A stretch of DNA of 64,000 nt from Polaribacter dokdonensis (GTDB lineage: Bacteria > Bacteroidota > Bacteroidia > Flavobacteriales > Flavobacteriaceae). The position numbers and the translations under genes were made by a program. Positions 14,615 through 23,437 of this stretch are shown here, one piece after another. The DNA lies in the NCBI RefSeq assembly GCF_024362345.1, contig NZ_CP101505.1, positions 268,001-332,000 of the forward strand. The letters run 5' to 3'. The notes beneath the pieces were generated by a model. It was given only the letters and a program-made list of their open reading frames with translations, was not told the origin of the DNA and made no database searches. The stretch's first letter is position 1. Each line of letters opens with the position of its first letter.

Positions 14615-15109
14615 ATAGGCTTTAGCTTCTTGGTCAGAAAAATCTACTTGTATATGTTCTTTAATCGATGTAGAAAGTGAAACACCCTTAAAGTCTGCCT
14701 TTACAGGATATTTTTTATGATTTCTATTCACTAAAACAGCCGTTTTAAAACGTTTTAAAGGTACATCTAAAAAGTGTTTTACACCGTAAATAAGAGTGGT
14801 ACCAGAGTTTAAGACATCGTCTACCAACACCAAAGATTTGTTTTTATAATCAGCAACATCTAGAGAAGTAGATACAGCTTCTAATGGTTTCTTCTTATTA
14901 ATATGTACTTCGCAAATGGTAATGGTAAGCGAAGAAATTTCTTGTAAAGTAGCTACAAGTTTCTCAGCAAATATAAAGCCATTACCTACAATACCAGCTA
15001 TAATAACTTCGGTTTCATTGCTATTGCTCTCGTAAATTTGGTAAGCAATTCGCTTTATCTTTTGGTTAATCTGAATGTGATCTAAAATTATATTGCTTTC
15101 AGTGGTCAT
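14606..15109 (-). CDS. Phosphoribosyltransferase family protein (PyrR-like)
   Basis: The 167-residue type I PRTase fold has the PRPP-binding motif LVLVDDVLNSGTTL near residues 94-107 and an N-terminal QINQKIKRIAYQIYE helix as in PyrR and related proteins. It could salvage a base from PRPP or act as a PyrR-type regulator; Bacteroidota copies next to an S4 protein are usually left as 'phosphoribosyltransferase'. It overlaps the upstream S4-domain gene by 4 bases (ATGA type), so the two are translationally coupled, and its 3' end overlaps aroK by 9 bases. Confidence 0.85.
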   Translation of the reverse strand: MTTESNIILDHIQINQKIKRIAYQIYESNSNETEVIIAGIVGNGFIFAEKLVATLQEISSLTITICEVHINKKKPLEAVSTSLDVADYKNKSLVLVDDVLNSGTTLIYGVKHFLDVPLKRFKTAVLVNRNHKKYPVKADFKGVSLSTSIKEHIQVDFSDQEAKAYLL

Positions 15110-15483
15110 AATTCTTCAGTATTGTCTGTATATCCTTCTATATCTCTTCTGTCTTTTTTAGTTGGCCTACCAGTACCTTTTTTTCGGTAATAGTCTTTTG
15201 AGTATTTTAAAAGTTCATTTTTCTGAAACTCTTCTTTTGGAGTTACATCTTTTCGATATAAATCTACCAATTTTGCACCAACTCTACTGTCAGGTAAATC
15301 TAAAACTTTTATTTGATAATTGATTTGATTTTTTCGAACTCTTATCAGCTCATTACCAAACACCTCTTTAGAAGGTTTAACATTGGCATCTGCCAACTTT
15401 ACTTGTCCTTTTTTACAAGCATTAGTGGCTAAACTTCTTGTCTTAAAAAGTCTAATACACCATAAGTATTTATCAATTCTCAT
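15106..15483 (-). CDS. S4-domain RNA-binding protein, Hsp15-like
   Basis: The 125-residue protein has an S4 domain in residues 1-65 (MRIDKYLWCIRLFKTRSLATNACKKGQVKL...NVKPSKEV), the start typical of Hsp15/HslR. In E. coli Hsp15 binds stalled 50S subunits carrying nascent chain-tRNA and helps recycle them. The C-terminal tail is basic (YYRKKGTGRPTKKDRRD), also as in the family. It is the first gene of a two-gene unit with the PRTase, with a -7 box (TACCTTTG) 34 bases upstream. Confidence 0.9.
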   Translation of the reverse strand: MRIDKYLWCIRLFKTRSLATNACKKGQVKLADANVKPSKEVFGNELIRVRKNQINYQIKVLDLPDSRVGAKLVDLYRKDVTPKEEFQKNELLKYSKDYYRKKGTGRPTKKDRRDIEGYTDNTEEL

Positions 15484-15516
15484 AAAAAAAGTTAAAATAT
15501 AGGTTTTGTCTTTTTA

Positions 15517-15524
15517 CAAAGGTA
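15517..15524 (-). promoter_or_regulatory. Bacteroidota -7 box (TACCTTTG) of S4/PRTase unit
   Basis: On the minus strand TACCTTTG matches TAnnTTTG, 34 bases before the S4-protein ATG. Confidence 0.55.
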
Positions 15525-15562
15525 TAAAAATGGTAAATTGCGCGCTCAAATTTAAGCTATAA

Positions 15563-16480
15563 ATGATAAAATTTAGAAATATAATTGTAGTTCTTGTACT
15601 ATCAATTTTAATATATGCATGTGGAGATGATGGTTTCTTAGTAAATCCGTTTGCAGATGTAAATCATATAGAACTTGCAAAAACAGATAATGACTCTATT
15701 GTAAAGTTTTTACAGAACCACTATTATGATAAAGATTTAGACTCTGTTAAGCCTTTAGTAGATGGTGAAACTGCAATGATTAATGATGTTTCTAGTTTAA
15801 GAACATTAGAGGTTACAGAAAATACTATCGATTATAAATTGTACGTTTATGTAGCAAGACAAGGAGATTCTGGTGCAGATCCAGATAAAGGTTTTCCTAC
15901 AGGTGTAGATTCTGTATTTGTAAAATACGATGGAAGAACTATGGGAGGAACAACCTTTTCTGAAAATAGTTTTGATAGCAATACCTCAGGAATCTGGTTT
16001 ACCTTAATTTCTGTAATTAGAGGATGGTCTTATGGTTTTACGCAAGTAAAAGGAGGAGAGCTTAAAAAAGAAGCAAATGGAGATCCTTTTAATGGCCCTG
16101 TAACGTATTTAAATGGAGCTAAAGGAGTATTATTTATACCTTCTGGTTTGGCTTACCCATCATCTAACGTAAACAACCAATCTAATGCTTTAGTAGATAC
16201 TAATTTAATGTTCTACTTTGATTTATTAACTATTGTACCAGATACAGACCATGATAATGATGGAGTGCCTTCTATAGATGAAGATGTGGATGGAGATGGA
16301 ATTGTGACTAATGATGATACAGATGAAGATGGTTTTCCAAACTATTTTGATGTAGATGATGATGGAGATGGAGTTTTTACTTTAGATGAAGATGCAAATG
16401 GAGATGGAGACCCAACTAATGATTTTAGTGATCCTAATAATCCTGATTTACCAGATTATTTAAATCCAGATATCAATTAG
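15563..16480 (+). CDS. FKBP-type lipoprotein with acidic Ca-binding-type tail
   Basis: The 305-residue lipoprotein (signal ending LSILIYAC, Cys20) has an FKBP-like fold at about residues 90-230: VKYDGRTMGGTTFSENSF, SVIRGWSYGFTQVKGGE and GVLFIPSGLAYP match the order of strands in FKBP isomerases, although some active-site aromatics differ. The last 80 residues are repeats rich in DxDxDG (DTDHDNDGVPSIDEDVDGDG), the pattern of thrombospondin type-3/EF-like calcium-binding loops used as stalks on the outer surface. It is probably a surface-exposed folding helper. It is followed by a strong bidirectional terminator shared with folD. Confidence 0.82.
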   Translation: MIKFRNIIVVLVLSILIYACGDDGFLVNPFADVNHIELAKTDNDSIVKFLQNHYYDKDLDSVKPLVDGETAMINDVSSLRTLEVTENTIDYKLYVYVARQGDSGADPDKGFPTGVDSVFVKYDGRTMGGTTFSENSFDSNTSGIWFTLISVIRGWSYGFTQVKGGELKKEANGDPFNGPVTYLNGAKGVLFIPSGLAYPSSNVNNQSNALVDTNLMFYFDLLTIVPDTDHDNDGVPSIDEDVDGDGIVTNDDTDEDGFPNYFDVDDDGDGVFTLDEDANGDGDPTNDFSDPNNPDLPDYLNPDIN

Positions 16481-16502
16481 GGTAAACTCTAACTAATAAA
16501 AT

Positions 16503-16540
16503 AAAAAAGCTCTTTTAATAATTATTAAAAGAGCTTTTTT
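16503..16540. terminator. Bidirectional terminator between FKBP lipoprotein and folD
   Basis: A perfect palindrome, AAAAAAGCTCTTTTAATA followed by its complement ending AAAGAGCTTTTTT, serves both convergent genes. Confidence 0.9.
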
Positions 16541-16560
16541 ATGCTTTATGTATTTTTAAA

Positions 16561-17439
16561 TTACTTGTTCTTGCGTTTACAAGCTAGTAAAGTATTCTTT
16601 AATAACATAGCTATGGTCATTGGCCCAACTCCACCAGGTACTGGTGTTATAAATTCTGATTTTGCAGCAACTTCATCAAAAGCTACATCACCAATTAATC
16701 TAAAGCCTCTTTTTTTGCTGGAGTCTGCTATTCTAGTAATACCTACATCTATAACAGTAACATTATCTTTTACCATATCTGCTTTTACAAATTCTGGTAT
16801 ACCAATAGCAGCAATAATAATATCTGCTTGTAATGTAATTTCTTTTAGGTTTTTAGTTCTACTATGACACATAGTTACAGTAGCATTACCTACTTTTCTT
16901 TTCTGAGACAAAAGAATACTCATTGGGCTACCAACAATATGACTTCTACCTAAAACAACAACGTGCTTACCAGATGTTTCTACATTGTATCTTTCTAACA
17001 GTTCTAAAATGCCAAAAGGTGTTGCAGAAATAAAGGTAGGCAAGTTTAAAGCCATTTTACCAACATTGGTTGGATGAAATCCGTCTACATCTTTATCAGG
17101 ATGAACAGCCATAATTACTTTTTGCTCATCTATATGTTTTGGTAAAGGTAGTTGTACAATAAAACCATCAATATCATTATCTACATTAAGAACAGCAATT
17201 TCATTTAATAAATCTTCTTCAGAAATATCTTCAGATAATCGTATTAGAGTAGACTCGAAACCAACTCGTTCACAAGCTTTTACTTTTGCATTTACGTAAG
17301 TTATACTTGCACCATCATTACCTACAATAATTGCGGCTAAATGAGGTGTTTTATGACCTTTGTCTTTTAATTCTGTTACTTCTAAGGCTATTTCTTCTTT
17401 AATGTCTGCAGAAGTTTTTTTGCCATCTAATAATATCAT
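16561..17439 (-). CDS. folD: Methylenetetrahydrofolate dehydrogenase/cyclohydrolase
   Basis: The 292-residue bifunctional enzyme interconverts 5,10-methylene-, 5,10-methenyl- and 10-formyl-THF with NADP, supplying one-carbon units for purines and formyl-Met. It shows [13 protein letters not shown] (catalytic Lys/Tyr region), [12 protein letters not shown], the dinucleotide-binding [17 protein letters not shown] and the C-terminal [13 protein letters not shown] signature. Length is normal. It lies 32 bases downstream of ffh on the same strand with no terminator between, so the pair is probably one transcript. Confidence 0.97.
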   Translation of the reverse strand: MILLDGKKTSADIKEEIALEVTELKDKGHKTPHLAAIIVGNDGASITYVNAKVKACERVGFESTLIRLSEDISEEDLLNEIAVLNVDNDIDGFIVQLPLPKHIDEQKVIMAVHPDKDVDGFHPTNVGKMALNLPTFISATPFGILELLERYNVETSGKHVVVLGRSHIVGSPMSILLSQKRKVGNATVTMCHSRTKNLKEITLQADIIIAAIGIPEFVKADMVKDNVTVIDVGITRIADSSKKRGFRLIGDVAFDEVAAKSEFITPVPGGVGPMTIAMLLKNTLLACKRKNK

Positions 17440-17471
17440 GTGTTGTTATGTAAGTGTGTTGTTTCTTGTTT

Positions 17472-18803
17472 TTATGAACGCATACCCTGCATCATTTGCA
17501 TCATTTTTTTGCCTCCACCACCTTGCATCATCTTCATCATTTTGCTCATTTGGTTGAATTGCTTCATTAATTGATTTACTTCTTGAATAGAAGTACCTGA
17601 ACCTTTTGCAATTCTTTTCTTTCTGCTTGCATTTATGGTAGATGGCATGCTTCTTTCTTTAGGTGTCATAGAGTGTATTATAGCTTCTATACCCTTAAAT
17701 GCATCATCATCTATATCTACATCTTTCATGGCTTTACCTGCACCAGGAATCATACCCACTAAATCCTTCATGCTACCCATCTTTTTAATCTGCTGAATCT
17801 GATTTAAGAAATCATCAAAACCAAATTGATTTTTAGCAATCTTCTTTTGTAATTTTCTAGCTTCTTCTTCATCATATTGGTCTTGTGCTCTTTCTACTAA
17901 AGAAATAACATCACCCATTCCCAAAATACGATCAGCCATTCTATCTGGATAGAATACATCAATGGCTTCCATTTTTTCACCTGTACCAATAAACTTAATT
18001 GGTTTGTTTACTACAGATTTAATAGATAATGCAGCACCACCTCTTGTATCTCCATCTAATTTGGTAAGTACAACACCATCAAAATTTAAGATATCGTTAA
18101 AAGCTTTTGCTGTATTTACAGCATCTTGCCCAGTCATAGAATCTACAACAAATAAAGTTTCTTGTGGCGTTATTGCTTTATGGATGTTAGAAATCTCTGT
18201 CATCATTTCTTGATCTACAGCTAAACGTCCTGCAGTATCAATAATAACCACATTTTTACCATTTGCTTTGGCATGTTTTATAGCATTTTCAGAAATTTCT
18301 ACAGGGTTATTGTTACCAACTTCTGCATACACTTCAACACCAATTTGCTCACCAACTACTTGTAATTGATTTATGGCTGCAGGTCTATATACATCACAAC
18401 CTACTAATAATACTTGCTTAGATTTTTTAGTTTTTAAATAATTGGCAAGTTTACCAGAAAACGTAGTTTTACCAGAACCTTGTAAACCAGACATTAAGAT
18501 AACAGTAGGTGAACCACCAAGGTTAATACCAACAGTTTCACCACCCATTAATTTGGTTAACTCATCTTTAACCAATTTAACCATTAATTGACCTGGGTTT
18601 AATGTGGTTAAAACATCTTGTCCAATAGCTTCTGTTTGTACCTTTTTGGTAAATTCTTTGGCTATTTTAAAATTAACATCGGCATCTAATAATGCTCTTC
18701 TAACTTCTTTTAAAGTTTCTGCAACATTAATCTCTGTTATTTGCCCATGACCTTTTAAGGTGTGTAAGGCTTTATCTAATTTATCACTTAAATTATTAAA
18801 CAT
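17472..18803 (-). CDS. ffh: Signal recognition particle protein Ffh
   Basis: The 443-residue GTPase binds 4.5S RNA and signal peptides and delivers ribosomes to FtsY at the inner membrane. N domain: residues 1-90. G domain: GLQGSGKTTFSGKLA (G1), DVYRPAAINQL, DTAGRLAVD (G3), TKLDGDTRGGAAL (G4) and GTGEKMEAIDVF. The methionine-rich M domain begins around residue 325 and ends with FNQMSKMMKMMQGGGG. A -7 box (TAAATTTG) lies 26 bases upstream. The SRP RNA gene is not in this window. Confidence 0.98.
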   Translation of the reverse strand: MFNNLSDKLDKALHTLKGHGQITEINVAETLKEVRRALLDADVNFKIAKEFTKKVQTEAIGQDVLTTLNPGQLMVKLVKDELTKLMGGETVGINLGGSPTVILMSGLQGSGKTTFSGKLANYLKTKKSKQVLLVGCDVYRPAAINQLQVVGEQIGVEVYAEVGNNNPVEISENAIKHAKANGKNVVIIDTAGRLAVDQEMMTEISNIHKAITPQETLFVVDSMTGQDAVNTAKAFNDILNFDGVVLTKLDGDTRGGAALSIKSVVNKPIKFIGTGEKMEAIDVFYPDRMADRILGMGDVISLVERAQDQYDEEEARKLQKKIAKNQFGFDDFLNQIQQIKKMGSMKDLVGMIPGAGKAMKDVDIDDDAFKGIEAIIHSMTPKERSMPSTINASRKKRIAKGSGTSIQEVNQLMKQFNQMSKMMKMMQGGGGKKMMQMMQGMRS

Positions 18804-18828
18804 AATTTGAATTCGTTTTTTGGAAAAA

Positions 18829-18836
18829 CAAATTTA
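18829..18836 (-). promoter_or_regulatory. Bacteroidota -7 box (TAAATTTG) of ffh-folD
   Basis: On the minus strand TAAATTTG matches TAnnTTTG, 26 bases before the ffh ATG. Confidence 0.55.
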
Positions 18837-18869
18837 CAAATTACAGTTCGCTTATAAAAATTTTAAAAC

Positions 18870-19307
18870 CTAATCTCTCTTTAAAAAAAGACTGGTTAAA
18901 AAGTTGATTAAATGTATAAATATGGAGATTAAAAAAAGAATAAATGATACAACAAATATGCTATTTAAATCGATGCCTAATAAGGTTTGTTTTTGTAAAG
19001 TTCCATTTTCATCCAAATTAAAAATTGCATATAAATAGGGTAGTAGCGAGGCTATTTGTAATATAATATGTAGCACAGTTAAGGCTTTTTGTGGGGTTTT
19101 ATTTGCCCAATTTAAAGCTAAGTAATTTAGGCCTATTAAGCCAAAATAAACAGCAGATACATAACACCAGAAATCTACATTAATTAAATAATATATGTAA
19201 GAGATGCTTAAATCTATAGGTACATTTCGTTTTACGAAACCTAAAATTAAAAAAATAGGTATTAAATAAAAAAAGAAGAGATGGGGTTTGTTAATGATTT
19301 TTTTCAA
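18870..19307 (-). CDS. Small membrane protein of unknown function
   Basis: The 145-residue protein has four hydrophobic segments (about 10-25, 48-68, 80-95 and 115-138) and no motif I recognise. The start is TTG, directly adjoining the TAG stop of the DinB gene, so translation is almost surely coupled to it. It looks like a paralogue of generic integral membrane proteins in flavobacteria. The function is unknown. Confidence 0.7.
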   Translation of the reverse strand: MKKIINKPHLFFFYLIPIFLILGFVKRNVPIDLSISYIYYLINVDFWCYVSAVYFGLIGLNYLALNWANKTPQKALTVLHIILQIASLLPYLYAIFNLDENGTLQKQTLLGIDLNSIFVVSFILFLISIFIHLINFLTSLFLKRD

Positions 19308-19832
19308 CTAGTAATATAATTTTAAGGAATTTAAGTGATGTTCTGTGTGATGTGCTGTCCACATAATAATTTCTCTTATAGTCATTTTACCCATAAGAGG
19401 ATGAGGTACTATTAAAGTGTCTAAATTTTTCTCGCTAATTTTTTTAGTCTTGTATTGTAACTTTTTTTGTTGGATTTGATAACGAGTTAACAATCGATCT
19501 CTTTGTTTTAACGTAGGTTTTTTCAAATCCTTATTAAACTTTGCAGCTCTGTCTTTATTAGCTATCAATTTGTCTTGATATTTATTAGCGACAGTTTCAT
19601 AATCTCTACTTTCTCTGTTGGCTACACCAAACTTGTATTTCAAGAAAAATCTTGGATAACTTAAGGCATTATTTAAGAGTTGAATGCTATCTACCAAATG
19701 TAAAATGTGCTGACCTGTGGTCCATTTTCCTTCAGGACCCTCCATCCAAATATCTCTGGGGTTCTCTTTGAGCCAATCAAAAAGTTCTTTGTGTTTTTCT
19801 TCTAATAAATTGGCAATGTCAACTTTATCCAT
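19308..19832 (-). CDS. DinB-family (YfiT-like) putative metal-dependent protein
   Basis: The 174-residue four-helix-bundle protein has three spaced histidines: H45 in TGQHILHLVDSIQLL, and the C-terminal MWTAHHTEHHLNSL with the HxxxH pair. These fit the metal site of the DinB/YfiT superfamily, which includes bacillithiol/mycothiol S-transferases and many of unknown substrate. WTTGQH and REIIMWTAHHTEHH are diagnostic. It is the first gene of a two-gene unit with the small membrane protein. Confidence 0.87.
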   Translation of the reverse strand: MDKVDIANLLEEKHKELFDWLKENPRDIWMEGPEGKWTTGQHILHLVDSIQLLNNALSYPRFFLKYKFGVANRESRDYETVANKYQDKLIANKDRAAKFNKDLKKPTLKQRDRLLTRYQIQQKKLQYKTKKISEKNLDTLIVPHPLMGKMTIREIIMWTAHHTEHHLNSLKLYY

Positions 19833-19939
19833 CTTTTATTTATAAGTCTTTAAAAGTATGAAAATAAATTAGATCTACAATTCATTACAGTCTTTAAACA
19901 GTTCATTACATTTCATTTTTTATGAGTTTAATAGCCATA

Positions 19940-19947
19940 TATATTTG
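19940..19947 (+). promoter_or_regulatory. Bacteroidota -7 box (TATATTTG) of sensory operon
   Basis: TATATTTG matches TAnnTTTG and lies 27 bases before the ATG of the repeat protein. Confidence 0.55.
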
Positions 19948-19973
19948 TAGCATCAAACTAAAAATAAATAATT

Positions 19974-21311
19974 ATGCATTCATTATCAATCATCCAAAAA
20001 ACATTTTTAAAATTCAGTTTCATCATTTGCTTTTTGGCAAATTCATCAATATTTAATGCTCAAAATACTGTTACCATTAATAACAGTAAAAGTAAAATAA
20101 GTATTAATAAAGGTAAGAATGACCTTACTATAGAGTATGATGGAGAAATTAAATTAACAGATAATGATAAGGATATTAAATCTATTTCTAGAGGTGGTTA
20201 TATAGAAATTAAAAAGTCTTCATTTGGAAGAAAACGTAAAATTGTAATTGAAAATGATGGTGGAGAGTTGGTTAGGAAATTTTATGTAGGTTGGAGTGAG
20301 AAAGATTATTATCCTGATGGAAAACAATGGTTAGAAGATATACTTCCAGAAATATTAAGATCTACAACTATTGCAGCTAAAAGTAGAGTAGATAGGTTTT
20401 ATAAAGCTGGAGGAGCAGATAAAGTACTTTCAGAAATAAAAAGTATGGATAGTGATTATGTGCAAAGCCATTATTTTAAATTGTTGTTAACTAAAAATTT
20501 AAGTACTAATGAAATAGTAAGTACTATTAAAACTGCTGGGAATACCATAAATTCTGATCACTACTTATCACAAATATTAAAAGTGAATCAGCAATTATTT
20601 TTGAAAAATCCAAAAACAATTGATGCATACATAAATGCTACAAAAAGTATTAATTCTGATCATTATCTAGCTCAAATTTTGAAGAGTACAATAAGTGATA
20701 GAGGTATTTCTGATGATCAATTAGGCAGTTTGCTGAAGATCTCTGAGACTATAAATTCCGATCATTATTTGAGTGAAGTTTTAAAGGAAATTATGGACAA
20801 AAGAGAGTTAAATAAGCAAAATATGGAGCAAGTTATGATACTTTCAAAATCTATAAATTCAGATCATTATAAAACAGGAATCTTAAAAAAAGCACTTAGA
20901 AGTAACAACCTGTCTAAAGAAGCTTATACTAGCTTTATTAACTCTTTAGATGATATAAGTTCAGATCATTATGCTTCTGAAGTAATAAAAGAGTTAATGA
21001 GCAATGAGTTAGATACAGATAAATTAAATAAAGTTTTAGTTATAATAGAGAAAAACATTAGTTCAGATCATTATGCTACAGCTATTTACAAAAAAATGGC
21101 AAAAAGAAGAGATCTTACTGAAGAACAAATGATGAATGTTTTAAGCGCTATAAAGAGTATTAACTCTAGTCATTATTTATCAGAAACATTAGTGGCTTTT
21201 GCTCCTGTAGTTAAAAACGGATCTAGCCAACTTAAAGAGGCTTATACAAAAGCTGCAAAATCAATCAATTCTGAAACTTACTTTGGTAGAGTAATGAAAG
21301 CTATTTATTAA
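19974..21311 (+). CDS. Secreted alpha-solenoid protein with 34-residue SDHY repeats
   Basis: The 445-residue protein has a signal peptide ending near FNAQ (residue 30). An N-terminal beta domain (about 31-105: LTIEYDGEIKLTDNDKDI, GGYIEIKKSS) is followed by a helical array. The His of an (I)NSDHY motif recurs at residues 196, 230, 264, 298, 332, 366 and 400, exactly 34 apart, with degenerate copies at 162 (SDY) and 435 (SETY). That is nine or so two-helix repeats, HEAT/TPR-like in size. A similar beta-plus-helical arrangement occurs in proteins linked to BlaR/M56 sensors. It precedes a two-kinase/LytTR operon, 51 bases away, and is likely its cell-envelope input or output; that link is inferred. 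Confidence 0.8.
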   Translation: MHSLSIIQKTFLKFSFIICFLANSSIFNAQNTVTINNSKSKISINKGKNDLTIEYDGEIKLTDNDKDIKSISRGGYIEIKKSSFGRKRKIVIENDGGELVRKFYVGWSEKDYYPDGKQWLEDILPEILRSTTIAAKSRVDRFYKAGGADKVLSEIKSMDSDYVQSHYFKLLLTKNLSTNEIVSTIKTAGNTINSDHYLSQILKVNQQLFLKNPKTIDAYINATKSINSDHYLAQILKSTISDRGISDDQLGSLLKISETINSDHYLSEVLKEIMDKRELNKQNMEQVMILSKSINSDHYKTGILKKALRSNNLSKEAYTSFINSLDDISSDHYASEVIKELMSNELDTDKLNKVLVIIEKNISSDHYATAIYKKMAKRRDLTEEQMMNVLSAIKSINSSHYLSETLVAFAPVVKNGSSQLKEAYTKAAKSINSETYFGRVMKAIY

Positions 21312-21362
21312 AAAGTTTTTATCAGGTAATGAATCTTTTATAAGATTCATTACCTTGCTTAT

Positions 21363-22412
21363 ATGCAATTTTTCAATCAATCAACCAATCAACTTCTTTT
21401 GAAAAAGTATTTCTTTATTGCTTTCTTGGGTGCACTTTTAGGTATTTCAATATGTTATTTTATCCTTTATAGTGAATTACAAGAAACGCTAAATTTTTCG
21501 TTTACTTTTGGTTTTTATGGTGGTGTTTTAGGTGTATTTGCACTGGTTTCACTAGTGAAAATTGCAGAAATTCTTAATAAGTATTTTCCTTGGCATCAAA
21601 ATGTAGGAGTTCGTCTGTTTGTTGGGTTTTTAGTACATTTTGTGTATTTGTTTATACTTATAGTCAGTTCTTTTTATATACATGAGTGGTTTTTTAATAG
21701 AAATAACGACTTTTTTCTAAATCATAATGCTGCATTTATAAAATTGGGTATTGTGTTTTTAATATTCTCTCTAATTTTTGAAGTTATTTACTTTGCTTTG
21801 TATTCTTACTATTCTTTTTCTAAATTCCAGATAGAAACTGTAAAACAAGAAAGAAAGCAAATCGAATTACAATTAAATGCTTTAAAATCTCAATTAAGTC
21901 CGCATTTTTTGTTTAATAGTTTAAACACAATTTCATCGCTAATTCATAAAGATGAGCACAAAGCAAGTTTATTTGTTAGAAAATTAGCATCCATGTATGA
22001 TGCTATTTTAAAAAGTTATCATCAAAAATTAATAACTATTGAGGAAGAGTTAGCGTTTTTAAATTCTTATAATTACTTACTAGAAACTCGTTTTCAAGAC
22101 AAATATTCTTGTAATATTCAAATAGATGATGCATTACTATCTTCTAAAATTCCGCCTTTAACATTACAGATGCTGGTAGAAAATGCTGTAAAGCATAATC
22201 AATTTTCAAAAGAACAACCTTTGTTGGTAAGTATTACATCATCAGAATCTAAAATAATAATCACAAATAATATTACGAAAGCTGCACTACACATCACTTC
22301 ATTCAATATTGGGTTAGATAATATTAACTCACGTTATTTACTTTTGATAAATGAAGCCATATCTGTAATCAAGGATAAAAGTTTCAGAGTACAAATTCCG
22401 ATAATTAGATGA
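21363..22412 (+). CDS. LytS/YehU-type sensor histidine kinase
   Basis: The 349-residue protein has four transmembrane segments in residues 15-148 and a short coiled coil (about 155-178). The His_kinase (HPK7/8) box SQLSPHFLFNSLNTI carries phosphoacceptor H181. The ATPase part has LTLQMLVENAVKHNQ (N box) and a short NIGLDNINSRY (G box). The histidine kinase transfers phosphate to the LytTR regulator encoded two genes downstream. It has no extracytoplasmic sensory domain of size, so it may sense through its membrane part or a partner. The stop overlaps the next start by 4 bases. Confidence 0.92.
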   Translation: MQFFNQSTNQLLLKKYFFIAFLGALLGISICYFILYSELQETLNFSFTFGFYGGVLGVFALVSLVKIAEILNKYFPWHQNVGVRLFVGFLVHFVYLFILIVSSFYIHEWFFNRNNDFFLNHNAAFIKLGIVFLIFSLIFEVIYFALYSYYSFSKFQIETVKQERKQIELQLNALKSQLSPHFLFNSLNTISSLIHKDEHKASLFVRKLASMYDAILKSYHQKLITIEEELAFLNSYNYLLETRFQDKYSCNIQIDDALLSSKIPPLTLQMLVENAVKHNQFSKEQPLLVSITSSESKIIITNNITKAALHITSFNIGLDNINSRYLLLINEAISVIKDKSFRVQIPIIR

Positions 22413-23437
22413 GAAAATTATTTGTACATCAACCATTGTTTAGACTTTTAAGCCCATTATTTTCTGGGTTTATTGTTTATCTCTTGTTACTATTATTAAA
22501 TAATAATGTTGGGCAAATTCAGGAAGAATTTTTTAATTCAGAATTATATTTCTGTATTGGATTATGTTATTTAATTCAAGAGTTTTCTCGATTGTTACTA
22601 TTACTATTCAAACACTTTTTCTCAAATAGCTTGTCTGCAATTACAATTATTGTTCAAATAGTAGTTTCACTTTTTTTATGTGTTTTATTATCTACTATTG
22701 CCATTAATTTGTTTTTTGAATTCGTTTTGGGCTTTTCAGTCACTATTGATGAAATTTATGTTTTTGATAGTATACTTTGTGTCATTACCTTTTTTTATAT
22801 CTTACTATATATTAGTCATCAATATTTGTATACAATAAATACAGATAAGCTAAACCAAGAGCTATTAATCAAAAAGAATATTGAAGAAGATTTTAGGCAA
22901 TTTAAAAGAGGAATTAACCCTAATTTACTTTTTGAAAGTTTAGAGTTTTTATTAGTATTAATTAAAACAGATAAAGAGCAATCTGATGATTTTATTGATA
23001 ATTTGGCTACTATTTACAGATACATCTTATCAAAAAAAAATGAACAGTTAATTGAATTTTTTGAAGAATTAGAAGGAGTACATAATTTAGTGGCTTTATT
23101 AAATTATTTACCAAACACCGAGATAAAAATTCAAAATAAATGTAAGTCTCACTTTTTAGTAGTTCCAGGAAGTTTATTACTTCTAATAGAACAAATTGCT
23201 AGAACATCAATAGCGTCAAGAAAAATTCCAATAGCTATAAATATTACAGAAGAAACTAAGTTTTTAATAGTCTCTTATTTGATAAATGATAAGATAAATG
23301 ATAAACTATCTTACAAAGATTTAAAGGATATAATAAGAACTTATAAAATATATTCTAAAGAAAAAATTACAATTTTAGAAGATACTCAGATTAGACAAAT
23401 CAAAATACCAAGATTAGAAATACAATCAGAATTATGA
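22409..23437 (+). CDS. Degenerate LytS-type histidine kinase (pseudokinase)
   Basis: The 342-residue protein is laid out like its upstream neighbour: four membrane segments in residues 15-140, then a kinase region. In the phosphoacceptor box RGINPNLLFESLEFL the His is replaced by N172, and the N box is replaced by LLLLIEQIARTSIAS, so neither autophosphorylation nor ATP binding looks possible. The reading frame is intact and both ends overlap neighbours by 4 bases, so it is a maintained gene rather than a decayed one. It probably forms a heterodimer with the active kinase and tunes it. Confidence 0.85.
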   Translation: MRKLFVHQPLFRLLSPLFSGFIVYLLLLLLNNNVGQIQEEFFNSELYFCIGLCYLIQEFSRLLLLLFKHFFSNSLSAITIIVQIVVSLFLCVLLSTIAINLFFEFVLGFSVTIDEIYVFDSILCVITFFYILLYISHQYLYTINTDKLNQELLIKKNIEEDFRQFKRGINPNLLFESLEFLLVLIKTDKEQSDDFIDNLATIYRYILSKKNEQLIEFFEELEGVHNLVALLNYLPNTEIKIQNKCKSHFLVVPGSLLLLIEQIARTSIASRKIPIAINITEETKFLIVSYLINDKINDKLSYKDLKDIIRTYKIYSKEKITILEDTQIRQIKIPRLEIQSEL

